A stretch of 64,000 nucleotides of DNA from Euptelea pleiosperma (taxonomy: Eukaryota > Streptophyta > Magnoliopsida > Ranunculales > Eupteleaceae), in assembly GCA_035048495.1 (NCBI GenBank), contig CM068546.1, positions 17,304,435 through 17,368,434 on the forward strand, read 5' to 3'. Shown in pieces: positions 46,604-58,579 of the stretch. A program made the position numbers and the translations under genes. The notes beneath the pieces are model-generated. The model was not told where the DNA came from and made no database searches. It saw only the letters and a program-made list of their open reading frames with translations. Numbering within the stretch: the first letter of the stretch is position 1; each line of letters begins with the position of its first letter.

Positions 46604-47600
46604 TGTGGGGGCAAAAACTGTAATCTCACCCTCCCACCCTCAAAGTCAACAGATACTTTCCATTAATAGAACATTTTCTTTTGGTACATAAAACTTCTTC
46701 ACACTCCAAACAGCTCTGCAAATCTGGAGGAAAAGATGTCCGACTCTAAGAAAATCGCCTATGCAAGGCTGAAGTCGGTTGCCAACAAGAGAGCAGCTGT
46801 AGAAAGCCTTCTCCGTCTTCAAGACTCCATCCATTCGCCTACTACAACCCCAGATCCACTCCTGCTCCTTGATCACATCCTCCGAAGTAAGGTATGTGGT
46901 GTACCTGCCAAAGACACTCCGACGATCAAGTTAGGAAAGGCTCCACTACGTCAAGACACATACAGAGGTAATCTCTCAAGGAAAGGGAAATGTAGTTTCT
47001 CATCTCCCCATTCCACGATCTCCATCTTCTCTCTTCTGATCTGATTTGGTTCTCTCCCTCTCCCTTCTCCGGTGAGGGAATTGTTCTGGAAAAAGATCAT
47101 CTTCTGTAGGGGAGGGGTCCTCCCTTTATAGACCCCCCCTCTCTGCTTTGTTTTTAAGTCCCTATTCATTGGCCCGGCCAAAGGTGGCCCGCTCACTGTT
47201 CTTCCTTCCCGTCTCCTGTTAGCAGTTTATTTTCATGTTTGCTGAGTGTCCCTCTCTGTTCCGAAAAGGGAGGGCGGGCCCGGGCTGCTCTTGTCCGCCC
47301 CAGGCCTATCTCTGTCCTAAGGCCCACGAATATCTAGCCAGTATGGCTCGACCAGTGGGTTTGCACAATCCGATGATCTAGGACTATGATCTAGGACCAT
47401 CTGGTGATCATGGTCTGCCAACTGGGTCCGGGTCACCAGCTGGTCATGAGCCGCCAACTAGTCACGAACCACCGTCTGGTCATGAACCGCCGTCTGGTCA
47501 CGAGCCGTCAGTTGGTCAATACTCCTATGAATCGTCCAATGAAGGACTATTGTGCCCCAAATCTGCCACGTGCCATAGAGGTCAAATTATGGTACCCACA
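46604..47600 (-). repeat. 3' LTR of the Tat-like element (997 bp)
   Basis: Starts TGTGGGGGCAAAAACTG and ends GGTACCCACA on the + strand. Contains an 18-bp tandem repeat (GAGCCGCCAACTGGTCA type) at about 47420-47520. Confidence 0.9.
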
Positions 47601-49545
47601 TCGCCCCCTCTCGGGGTTAAGGGGCAAGGTAAGCATGATTTATCGCTTATCTCCGAGATCGTGGAGAGTGCCTGCCGCCAGCTGGTTGGCAGCCTGGTTG
47701 TCTCCGTCTAAGATACCTCATTGGATAGAATATTCTTTATGAGAAGGCATTTGCTTGTATGCTCTTTATTGTTGTGGCCCGAGAGTCTCTCTAATGCCAT
47801 TCTTATTTTTGTTAACTCCAGGTAGCCCCACTATAAAAACACATTTGGGTCACTTTAGAATTTATTTTTAACTTTTTCTCTTCCTCTTCTATTCTCTGAC
47901 CCCAAGTGACCCCTCTTCTTTATACTAAGCCGCCAGCTTGTCCGCTTGCTCATCTTCAAAATGGTAAGGAGTAGACACGGCCGCCAGGTGGTCTCTTCTT
48001 CCTCTGAGTCGTCCGGTGCTAGGGACGAACCATCTGCCTTTGCGGATGTCGATTGGAACCCAGCCATTAGGGAAGGTGGTTCCGCGGACCAGTCATCTGG
48101 GAGATCAGAGGCGGACGAAGTGGCTCCTAGTCCCCCTGAATCTGCTGGTGTAGTGGGCATGGACGTGGCTGAGATAGCTCGCAACTACGCTATTCCCAGC
48201 TACGTCACTGTACAACACGGACATCTCTTAGGCAAATATGTGGCTGAATCAGGGCAGATCAATATCTGTTCTGCTCAGCTAGAGGTAGGGTTGACTTTTC
48301 CCTTGCCTCCTCTGGTCCGCAAGCTCTTGACCTTCTATGATAGGGCTCCTAGCCAGTTGTATCAAAACTTCTATCGTCTGCTGGATCAGGTCATGTTCTT
48401 CAATGATGCCCGCCAGACAAGGATTGGAGTCGCAGAGATAGACGCGGTCTACTATATCAAGAGTACGACAGTCCGCGGCTTCAAACACTGGTTCTACAGC
48501 CTAGCTATGAGGCCTGACAAGAAGGGGTTTGTTGACGGTTTACCCAACACTCACAAGAATTGGAGGGATGATCCCCTACTCGTGAGTGGGGGTTGGGAGT
48601 ATGGAGATCCGGCTCGGGGTGGCCCATCTTCTTCTAGGGTGTCGACACATTTTAACTTGGAGGGTATGACCCGCCCCGAAGCCATCTTCACTAACTTTTT
48701 CTTGATCCTCTTTCTCTTCTCTTTACTAACTCCTTGTTGTCTGCGCTTGTAGCCCCGGTAACCAGGAGGGTCAAGCTCTCAGAGTCTATATGGGGCAACC
48801 TTACTCATTTCTACGATATTATTCAGTTGAAGTGGAGGCAGTGGCTAGAAGAGAGACCAACCACACCGCCTGCTAGCCCAAGGCTCCGTGATCCACCTTC
48901 TAATAGCCTGCCATCAAGTGAGCATCCGCCTGCCAACTAGCTGTCAGCTGAACAGCAGCCCAGTGGTCAACTTGGGGACCAGTCGTCTGGTGGTCAGCCG
49001 TCTGGTGGTGAGTTGTCAGGTCTTGAACCGTCTGCTGGTCGTGAGCTGTCAGCTGGTGAGCCGTCTGGTGGTCGTTCTCCTCCGCAAGGTCAGCATTCGA
49101 ACCGTCAGTCTCTAGTGGTTCAGCCGCCTGGTAGTAATACTCCGGTCTACTACGGTTCGGACCCTGGGCCAGGTCTCCTACCAGTCCTGCCAGACAAGAA
49201 GGGGAGCCGTCCTCATCACGGCACGGAGTTCCTATTGGGTTGTTTTATCCTTGTGCGGATGGCAGGGGTTTTCCAGCTAACCAGTGGGCCCGAGAGATTA
49301 GCTGTGCGGGTGTCCAGATCCACGTCCCCGTTTCTGGTGAGTCAGTTACTCTCTCTTAAGGCCTTGCTTCTATTGAAAGATTCGAGTCGACAGCAGATCT
49401 TACCTTTTTTCGGATCCTGTAGCGGGCTTGGGTTCCTCCTCTCGTGGTCGTGAAGGAAGACATGGCCCCTGAACCGCCCGTTCAGACGGGAGCTGAGGTG
49501 ACGAAGAAGAGGAAGAGGACCAGGTCGAAGAGGGGTGGCCCTCCT

Positions 49546-51187
49546 TGTAAGGAATATTTTCATATTTAACTTGATAAAGATTCCATTTAACATAAAAACA
49601 TTCTTGTAACCATTCCTACGAGCACTAGTGTAGCGTGAAGATGTCGTGGTAGGCTTACTTCGTCAACTATGTGAAGACTAAAAGACAGAGACAGCAAGAA
49701 TCAGACGGTTGACGACAAGAGTCATCTGAGTAACTGTCGATTTGTCAGTTAACAATTGTGTATGCTCGATTAGGAAGGTATGTAACTTAGTCGCCATAAG
49801 AGTTGATTAAAATGAACAAAATATAATTGTCAGACTTAGTCATTGGACAGACCCGAGTCAAAGTCAATTTTATTGACTAGTGAGAAAGTCCAATCGATTG
49901 GACATGTGTCCCCAATCGATTGGACATAGCCCAATTGATTGGAGACACTGTGTAATCGATTGGACACTACGAGGCAGAAACATAATTGAGCCAAATCGAT
50001 TGGAGACACTGTGTAATCGATTGGAGACTACGGGACAAAAATCTTTCTGAGTCAAATCGATTGGAGACTCTGATTAATTGATTGGAGTCTTCGGGACAGA
50101 AAGTTATAAATGGCAAATCGATTGGAGACTCTGATTAATCGATTGGAGCCTTCAAGACAGAAAGTTATAAATACAATCGATTGGTGCCTTCGGAACAGAA
50201 AACTTATTGAGCCCAATCGATTGGACACTTGTCCCCAATCGATTGGACATGGCCCAATCGATTGGACCAAGTGTACAATCTATTGGACTTTGAACAGAAT
50301 CAATTTTATCAGATCCGAAATTCATGGTTCCATTATCCCACGTTCCACACGACTCAGGGTCTTGGTATTCTATAAATATAACCCCTCTATGCTTTCTCTA
50401 AACACACACAGAGACACAGAGTGACTCAATCTTCAAGAGAGAGAAGCAAATGTTATATTTAGTAGAGTGTCCATTTCGAATAGCAAGAAGCTTATTTTCA
50501 TTCACATCTTGTGAGCTTGTTCTCTTTTCGATCAAAACCAAGAGCTTAATCTTACTTAGTAAGCCTGAGAGTACCAATGTGACTCAAACACCTTTTGAGC
50601 AACTTGAGGTTCAAGGTGTACTGAATCCTTCACCTTCTGCAAAGGTGGGAGTGTTGAAAATTATGATCAGATGAGCCAGTTGAAGGTAGGTTTGGGGTGT
50701 ACCAAACTGAACAAGCGAATAAGGCTTCTTGGTTGGAAGGGCGCGTGTGGATTCGTGGCGTTGACTCAGAGGATGTGGACTCATCGGCAGTGGGCCTTGG
50801 CTAAGGTTGGATGCTGTATTTGCAACGGTGCTGCGTAGGTAACTTTTGTTTCGTTTAACTTTTCAGTTAGTGATACTTTCCTTCTTGATGGGATCCCGTG
50901 GCTTTTCCTTGGCTAAGGTTTCCTCATAAAAATATCTTGTATTGTGTGATTGTTTGTCTGTGTTTCGCATTATATCCTGATTAGATCAAACGACAAAAAG
51001 ATAATATACCATGGAGGTATATTTGATTTGAGTCGGTTGTAATATTCTTTTTCAAACAACCTAGGCATGAGATTTTATCCCCATACCATAGACCAGTAAA
51101 ATTGTATAGGTATATCTAAATTTAAATACTAATCAACCCCCCCTTCTAGGTATATTAAGTTAAAGAGAACGGACCGGTGGAATTTCA
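49546..51187 (+). repeat. Solo Copia-type LTR (1,642 bp), duplication CTCCT
   Basis: Starts TGTAAGGAATATTTTC and ends GGTGGAATTTCA, with CTCCT at 49541-49545 and 51188-51192. TATAAATATA is at 50371-50380 and a C-rich CAACCCCCCCTTCTAGG lies near its end. It interrupts the antisense ORF, which reads on in frame across the junctions. Same length and end as the LTR at 7187-8829. Confidence 0.85.
49888..50285. repeat. Cluster of CCAATCGATTGG palindromes
   Basis: About 15 copies of (C)AATCGATTGGA or near variants, often 21 bp apart, upstream of the LTR TATA box. TTGGAGACTCTGATTAATCG-type blocks repeat with them. Confidence 0.9.
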
Positions 51188-52189
51188 CTCCTCCCCCTCC
51201 TGCCTTTCAGCCGAAGGAGGTCACGGGCACCTCCTTCCAAGTGCCTCACGTTGCCGAAAGTGTTCCAACACCGAGCGATCAGGCGGGGGGTCGCGATGAG
51301 CAGACGAGCGAGCAGCCTTCTGGTGGTACATCGTCAGCTCGTCAACCGTCTGATGGCCTATCGTTAGCTGGTCAGATGGCGGCCAGGGGCTCTCCTGTGG
51401 GGATGGCTCCTCCCCTTGCCCCATCCACTATTTTTGGGGAGACCCTACCTCCGACCGAGGAGATCTTTGCGAACGAGCCCTACAACGCTTGTTTTGAACA
51501 TTTTGAGACCCAATCAGGGGCGAGTCCTTCCTCTAGGCCTGTCTCCCCGACAGGCCAGTACGCAGTGTCCTTCGGTTACATGCCTAGCTGGGGAGTGCTC
51601 CACGACGGATCCTGACGTGGCGGTGCACATGATCGAGCAGCTATGCCTGTCTCGGGACTGACTCCGCTATGCCATGTCCTCGGACCCATTCACAGCCTAT
51701 GACGGTGTCAGCCGGGGGATCACTGAGGTAACTACTGTCTCTCATGTGTAGATTTCTCTTTGGATTGGTGTTGTTTTGGCTAATTTTGTGGTGTATTTTG
51801 CAGAGTATTGTTGCTTTTCTGGGACTACGCAATTTCACAGACGATCTCTGCAACCAGCTCCACCTGGTCCTAGAGCGCGAGGGAAAACTTTTGGCTCAAG
51901 TTAAGTCTGGTGACCAGGAGGTCGCTAGGTTGAAGGTCGAGCTGGCGGAGGCTCTAGAGAAGGAGAGGAACGCCGCATATAACCTCAACCTGAATCGTTC
52001 CCAGCTAGCTGAGAAGCACGAGAAGAGGAAAGCTGAGGACACCCTCACCAAGGTGGAGGCTGAGCTGATGGAGGCCAAGGAGTCCCGGGCATCGGCGGAC
52101 TTAGCTCGAGCTAATCTTGAGAAGCAGCGTGACCGTCTCTCGACAGACATCTCGGCAGCTCACGCTCAGGTGGCGGAACAACTGTTTTG

Positions 52190-52320
52190 GGGCCGTCTGG
52201 TGGGCAGACAGCACAACTGTTTTGAGTCGCTTAGGGCAGACGGCACAACAGCTCTGGGGCTATCTGGTGGGCAGACGGCACAACTATTCTAGAGTCGTTT
52301 GTTGGGCAGACGGCTTATGT
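52190..52320. repeat. Short tandem repeats with GGGCAGACGGCACAAC
   Basis: Three to four decayed units of about 35-40 bp follow the coiled-coil region and introduce the stop of that frame. Confidence 0.7.
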
Positions 52321-52360
52321 AGGAGTGCTAGGTCATCTCTCGACCTATTTGAGGTGTCTT

Positions 52361-53165
52361 TTCACACCAGTTGGGACTTTTGTTGAGCAATATTCCTTCC
52401 GCTGGGGTCAGCGTACTGATCGACGGTCGGATGCATCGGCCTTCTGAGAGGCTGAGTGCAAATCTGATCTGTTCGATGTTTCGTGCATAGGGGCCATTAT
52501 AACCCTCGATGTAAAGACACATTGGTCTTCTGAGAGGACTTACTTTTGACAGGTTATCCTGTGGGCTATCAGGAATCACGGCCCATAGATGAGACTTTTT
52601 TGAGTGTAAGGTCATTTCTTGGCCCGTTGAAATGCTTTTTCCCACTGGCTAGGACTATTGCTGAGCTATATTCCCCCCGCCGGGGTCAGCGTACTGATCG
52701 GCGATTGGATGCGTCGGCCTTCTGAGAGGCTGACTACGAATCTGATCTGTTCGATGTTCCGTACATCGGGGTCATTATAACCCTCGATGTAAGGACATAT
52801 CGACCTTCTGAGAGGACTTATTTTTGATGGGGTATCCTGCGGACTGTCAGGAATCCTAGCCTATTTGATAGACTTTCTGAGTGCAAGGTCATTTCTTGGC
52901 CCGTCAAATGCCCTTTCCCACTAATTGGGACTATAGCTGAGCAATATTCCTCCCGCCGGAGTCAACGTACTGATCGGCGGTCGAACGCATCGGCCTTCTG
53001 AGAGGCTGACTGCGAATCTGATCTGTTCGACGTTCCGCGCATCGGGGTTATTATAGCCCTCGATGTAAGGACACATCGGCCTTCTAAGAGGACCTATTTT
53101 CGGTGGTGTCCCACAAACTGTCAAGAATCCCAGTCCATAGGTGGGACCATTTTGAGTGGTGGTTT
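52361..53165. repeat. 277-bp tandem triplication
   Basis: GTCAGCGTACTGATCG recurs at 52407, 52685 and (as GTCAACGTACTGATCG) 52961, spaced 278 and 276 bp; CATCGGCCTTCTGAGAGGCT and similar blocks recur too. The third unit is shorter. It lies between the ends of pol and the antisense ORF. Confidence 0.9.
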
Positions 53166-53285
53166 TATAGCTGAATTGTTGTCGAGACCGAACGAAATTA
53201 TATTTCATTGATAAAAGATGCGTAAATTGAAGGTATTCCAAGGCCTTTCTAGTACATCTCCTTCACTGGTCTTAAAGAAATACGC

Positions 53286-54473
53286 TCATTGTTGTCCAAT
53301 ACGATCCGCGATGTAGGGGCCTTCCCAGTTTGCTCCCAATTTTCCGCTACCAGCCTCCTTTGTGTTATCGAACACTTTTCTAAGCATGAGATCTCCGGGC
53401 TTGAAAGTCCATCTTCTAACTCGCCTGTCAAAGGACCTCTTGATTCTCTGCTGGTAGTTTGTGAGCTTTAGCACCGCTTGCTCCAGTCGTTCTTCCAATA
53501 AGTCCTTGTCGCGAGCTAAAATCTCGTTGTTGTTATCTGACTTCACGGCCTTAGATCTAGATGTAGGAATCAACACCTCAGTGGGGATTACTGCCTCAGT
53601 GCCGTAAGCTAAGGAGAAAGGTGGTTCATCGAGGTGTGGTCCTGTAAGCCCAAAAGACCCCAGGAAGTTCTTTCGCCCATCTTCCTTTGACTCGCTCCAG
53701 CCTCTTCTTCAAGTTGTCGAGGATAGCCCTATTTGCTGCTTCGGCGAGCCCATTACTCTAGGGGAATCTTGGGGTGGACAAGCTCTTTTTGATGTTCAAA
53801 GCCTGACAAAGCACTTTGATCTCTGTAGCGTCGAATTGACTCCGTTGTCAGTTACGATCTCTTGGGGCACTCCGAATCTGCACACGATGTTCTCTCATAG
53901 AAATCTTCTGATGTGAGAGGCGTGGACTTGCACCAGTGGGACAGCCTCAATCCACTTGGTGAAGTAATCAGTAGCGACTAGCAGGAAGCGGACGTTGCCT
54001 GGAGCTCTAGGGAAGGGTCCCATTATATCTAGGCTCCATTTGGCGAACGGCCAAGGGCTAAATACAGGATGCATTTCTTCTGCCAGTGATTTCAAAATGG
54101 GTGAATGCTTCTGGCAGTTGGCGCACTTTCGTAAGAACATCTTGGCATCCTTCTGCATGTATGGCCAAAAGTAGCCTTGAGAGATAGCTTTGTGGGCGAG
54201 GGTCCTCGCCCCCGAGTGGTTTTCGCACTCGCCGGCGTGGATTTCTTGCATCATGCCTCCTACTTCATTTGGAGTGACACACCTCAAGAGGGGGCCCAAA
54301 GTAGATTTCCTGTATAGGTCTTGACCTATCAGAGTGTATCTCCCCGCAACTCGTTGTATCTTCCGGGCCTTAGATTTCTCGCTAGGAAGTTGTGAAGTAG
54401 ACAGATACGAGCGTAATTCATCGACCAAGCTGGGGTCGCCCCCAGTATCTGGCTGTTGGCTCTCGGCTGTCAC
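53286..54473 (-). pseudogene. Gypsy integrase, frameshifted
   Basis: The first ORF (54473-53895) holds the zinc-binding HHCC module (HAGECENHSG, then GYFWPYMQKDAK and CANCQKHS) and the first catalytic Asp in WSLDIMGPFP. After it the frame breaks near 53895; VTDNG with the second Asp is readable near 53845. The C-terminal part continues at 53576-53286 (RRWTFKPGDLMLRKV). The region just before (54474-54776) contains repeats related to the LTR 18-bp motif. Confidence 0.8.
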
Positions 54474-54776
54474 CTGGTAAATGGCCGCTTGCTAGTTAGT
54501 GGCCGCCTGCTGGTATTGCGCCACCTATCGACTCCGGGCCGTCTACTCGTCAGTGGCTGTCTGGTCGTCATTAAGGTGGACGATTTTTCGACCGTTGTCT
54601 ATCTGCCCATCATCTAGTACCCTTGAGTTCTCAGAGGGACAAATGTTGGGTTGCTTTTGATACTCCACTGATATCTTCCCGGAGAAGGTTCAATCTATCA
54701 TGGTGGACAGGTATGCTAGGGAATCTGCGTGTCGATTTTCATGGCGTGGTAATTGGTGAAAGTTGACCCTCTCGAA

Positions 54777-56600
54777 CTACCTGGCCAGGTCCTTTACGAC
54801 CGTCAGGTATGCTCCCATTCTACCGTCCCTTGTCTGGAGAGTGCCATTGTATTGACTTACCACAAGCTGGGAGTCGCTATAGATGTCTAGATCGGCTACA
54901 TTGAGGTCGCAGGCTAGGGTCAGTCCGGCGACCACGGCTTTGTATTCGGCTTCATTGTTTGAGGCTTTGAATCCAAGCTTGATGGCTTTTTCCATGCATA
55001 GGTTCTCTAGGGATATTATCACTATCCCGACCCCTAAATCTCTATCGTTTGCCGATCCGTCGGTGAACAACTTCCATCCCCCCTGATTTCTCAGAGCAGC
55101 TGGAACCTCTGGGAGTGGTAAAACATCTGTGTCTCCGTCTCCGGGTGTTGGCATATCCTGGACAGGAAAATCTGCGAGGAAGCCTGTCAGGGCATGACCT
55201 TTCTCGGAGGTGCGCGATTCATAGCGTATGTCATATTGGGCTAGGTATACGGTCCACTTCACTATTCTTCTCGAGAGATCCATCTTTCCAAGTATAGTCT
55301 TCAGGGGATACTTGGTGTAGACGATGATCACCCGGTCTTCAAAATATGGTTTCAGCCTCCTGGATGCGTAAACGAGGGTGAGTGCAGCCCTCTCAAGTAT
55401 GGTGTACCGGATCTCGGCCTCTACCAAGGCTTTACTGACGAAGTAGACAGGTTTCTCCCCTTCATTGGTTTCACGAAACAACACCGCACTCACCGATCCT
55501 TCTGTGGCCGGTAGGTAAAGTCCTAGGGCCTCCCCTAGCTCAGGGTGGGATAGGATAGGAGGTTGAGCTAAATACTCCTTCACCTTTTTGAATGCTAGCT
55601 TGCATTCGTCTGTCCACTCAAAGACGTCATTCTTCTTGAGTAGGCAGAAGAGCGGCTTGCACCGATCAGTTGACCTTGTGATGAAATGGTTTAGCGCGGC
55701 TATCCTTCCTGCCAGCTTTTGGACCTCCTTTCTGTTCCTCGGGGAGGGCATGTTTGTCAGGGCCCGAATCTGTTCTAGGTTCACCTCAATTCCCTGTCGA
55801 AATATGAGGTATCCTAGGAATTTTCTGAAAGTGATGCCAAATGTACACTTTGACGGGTTGAGCTTTATCTGGTGTTGGTGCAGCCTGCGGAAGGTCCGCT
55901 CTAAATCCTGCATATACGTCGTGCGTTGCTTGCTTTTGACGATCGTATCGTCAATGTAGACTTCCATCGATGTCCCTATCAAGTCATGGAATATCTTGTT
56001 CACCAGCCTTTGGTAGGTTGCTCCCGCGTTCTTTAACCCGAATGGCATTACCGTATAGCAAAACACACCTCGCTCGGTCGTAAAGGCCGTTTTCTCTTGG
56101 TCGAGGCCGTATAGTGGAATCTGATTGTACCCTGAATATCCATCCATGAAGGATAGCATTCTGTGCCTTGTGGTTGCATCCACTAGCTGGTCAATCCTTG
56201 GCAGCAGATAGGGGTCTTTGGGACACACCTTGTTCAAATTTGTGAAGTCGATGCATACTCTGATCTTGCCGTTCTTCTTGGGCACTACAACTACGTTTGC
56301 AAGCCACCTCGGGTTATCCTTAAGGAATCCTGCCTTTAGCAACCTATTGATCTCATCCTGTATAGCTATCTGTTTCTTGGGTGCCGACCTCCTCGGTTTC
56401 TACCTCACTGGAGGGTATTTTGGATCAACGTTTAGCTTGTTGCAGGAGACTTCGGGGTCGATTCCCAGTATCTCTTCTAGTGACCAGGCGAACACGTTCT
56501 TACTTGCTGTGAGAAACTTTTTTATTTCTTCTTTCTCTTCTGGGGTTAGCATTGAACCGATGTAGGTTATCCTCGGATCTTCTTTGGTTCCAAGGTTCAC
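54777..56600 (-). pseudogene. Gypsy pol: reverse transcriptase and two RNase H-like domains
   Basis: From 56600 the frame gives NLGTKEDPRITYIG, a TAG at 56400-56402 (usual Gln), then a long ORF (56342-54777, 521 codons). Reverse transcriptase motifs: NPRWLANVVVVPKKNGK, FMDGYSGYNQIPLY, MPFGLKNAGATYQRLVN and the catalytic YIDD. Then RNase H of the gypsy type (FEWTDECKLAFKKVKEYL through LERAALTLVYASRRLKPYF) and a second RNase H near the end (KLFTDGSANDRDLGVGIVI; SNNEAEYKAVVAGL; YSDSQLVVSQ). The domains look intact apart from the stop. The upstream gag and protease are missing. Confidence 0.9.
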
Positions 56601-56755
56601 CTCCTCTATCGGCTCTACCGTGGGCTTTTCCCATTCTAGATTCTCCTTTACTCTTTTGTCCGGGAAAAGCCCTGCTGGCTGTTATGCTGGGATATTAGCT
56701 GACGACCTTCCTGCTAACGTACCAGGAAGGTCGAAAAGAACTGTTGAAGTCATTT

Positions 56756-56770
56756 CCACAGACGGCGCCA
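56756..56770 (-). other. Primer-binding site of the Tat-like element
   Basis: On the minus strand TGGCGCCGTCTGTGG, five bases from the LTR end, a common Tat-lineage primer site. Confidence 0.8.
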
Positions 56771-56775
56771 AAAGA

Positions 56776-57811
56776 TGTGGGGGCAAAAACTATAATCTCC
56801 CTCCCACCCTCAAAGTCAACATATACTATCCATTAATAGAACTTTTTCTTTTGGTACATAAAACTTCTTTACACTCCAAACAGCTCTGCGAATCTCAAGG
56901 AAAAGATGTCCGACTCTAGGAAAATCGCCTATGCAAGGCTGAAGTCGGTTGCTAACGAGAGAGCAGCTATAAAAAGCCTTCTCCGTCTTCAAGACTCCAT
57001 CATTTCGCCTACTGCAACCCAGATCCGCTCTTGCTCCTCGATCACATCCTCCGAAGCAAGGTGGGTGGTGTACCTGTCAAAGACACTCTGACGATCAAGT
57101 CAGGAAAGGCTCCACTGCGGCAAGACACACACAGAGGTTATCTCTCAAGAAAAGGGAAAGGTAGTTTCTCATCTCCCCATTCCACGATCTCCCCCTCTTC
57201 TCTCTTCTTATCTGATTTGGTTCTCTCCCTCTCCCTTACCTGGTGAGAGAATTGTTCTGGAAAAAGATCCTCTTTTGTAGGGGAGGGGTCCTCCCTTTAT
57301 AGACCCCCTCTCTCTGCTCTGTTTTTAAGTCCCTAGTCATTGGTCGGGCCAAAGGTGGCCCGCTCACTATTTCCGTGTTTGCTGAGTGTCCCTCTCTGCT
57401 CCAAAAAGGGAGGGTCGGCTCGGGCTGCTCTTGTCCGCCCCAGCCCTGTCTCTGTCCTAAGGCCCAAGAATATCTAGCTAGTATGGCTCGACCAGTGGGT
57501 TACACAATCCGACGATCTAGGACTGTGATCTAGGACCGTCTGGTGATCATGGTCTGTTAGCTGGGTCTGGGTCGCCGGCTAGTCACGAGCCGCCATCTGG
57601 TCATGAGCTGCCAGCTGGTCATAGGCCACCGTCTGGTCACGAAGCACCATCTGGTCATGAACCGCCAGCTGGTCACAAGCCGCCAACTGGTCATGAGCCA
57701 CCAGCTGGTCACAAGCCGCCAGCTGGTCAATACTCCTATGAATCGTCCAATGAAGGACTGTTGTGCCCCGAATCTGCCACGTGCCATAGAGGTCAAATTA
57801 TGGTATCCACA
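56776..57811 (-). repeat. 5' LTR of the Tat-like element (1,036 bp)
   Basis: Starts TGTGGGGGCAAAAACTA and ends GGTATCCACA on the + strand. The 18-bp repeat at about 57570-57735 has more units than in the other LTR, which accounts for much of the length difference. Confidence 0.9.
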
Positions 57812-57816
57812 GGTAT

Positions 57817-58579
57817 TATAGTAATTTTATATAAAAAAATTCAGATTTCTGTTATATTTATGTTTAGATATCATATATGAACATGTGTATCAATTTTGGT
57901 TGCATTCTGAAAACTTCAAAAATTAGGGTTTTATGGGACCCGCAATAATAGACTAAAACTCTCCTAGAAAATTCGTTTGACCTCCGATCGACGAACGGAC
58001 AGTTCTGACGTGATCGTATACTCATATAGATATTAAATATCTATTAATATGATCAACTTTATTTTTCTTATTTTTATACTAAATTTTAGGTGGGATCCAC
58101 GATTTAGGGTTTCTAGACCTTGCAGAGGGACTTCAAAACTGTAATAAACATTTTTGAAAAAAAATATATTTTTAAATTTTTCTCCATTTTATATTTTTCA
58201 AATATTAAATATTATTTTTAAATAATTTGAAATGAGTATGGGACCCGTAGAACAAGTTTCAAGTCAATCTGACGAAAGGTTGGCCATTTTTTGGGACTGA
58301 CAAATTGCTGAAATTTTGTGTATTAGAATATTTTATTTGAATTTTAGGTGTGTGACAAGTGTCAACATCTTATTAATTATGAATTTTAAATTATATGGTA
58401 TGATTGATATGAATTAATAAATGATTAGTGTGTATTAATATATTATAATGTATAGTTTAATGCTCATATATATATTAATTATATCAAAGCATCACCTTTT
58501 GAGAGAATATAATATAATTGTAGTTAATAACTATTTTAATTATTAATATAAGTAATTATATAATTAATTAAGTTATAAT
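57817..58579. other. AT-rich spacer between two Gypsy elements
   Basis: No gene or clear repeat seen. Confidence 0.5.

Larger units (their letters stand above)
47961..52292 (+). pseudogene. Antisense ORF of the Tat-like element, apparently spliced, interrupted
   Basis: Lies on the strand opposite pol, between integrase and the 3' LTR. The first exon (from MVRSRHGRQVVSSSSES at 47961) contains GLTFPLPPLVRKLLTFYDRA and FKHWFYSLAMRP, resembling the 'putative gypsy-type transposon' (Transposase_28-like) proteins. A GT donor near 48664 and acceptor TTGTAG at 48752 would join it to an exon reading APVTRRVKLSESIWGN. Another likely intron is about 51729-51803 (GTAACT...TTTTGCAG). The last part (about 51804-52170) is a coiled coil. 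Stops at 48938 (Gln to TAG) and 51659, a frameshift near 49195 and a solo LTR break it. Similar antisense ORFs are known in Tat elements; function unknown. Confidence 0.65.
46604..57811 (-). mobile_element. Full-length Ty3/gypsy element, Tat-like, duplication GGTAT
   Basis: Two related LTRs (46604-47600, 997 bp; 56776-57811, 1,036 bp) are flanked by GGTAT (46599-46603 and 57812-57816). The element is read on the minus strand: the primer site is complementary to CCACAGACGGCGCCA at 56756-56770, then pol, then an extra region with an ORF on the opposite strand, and a purine tract complementary to CCCCCTCTCGGGG by the other LTR. The dual RNase H, the primer type and the antisense ORF are known features of the Tat lineage. 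gag and protease are absent. Confidence 0.85.
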
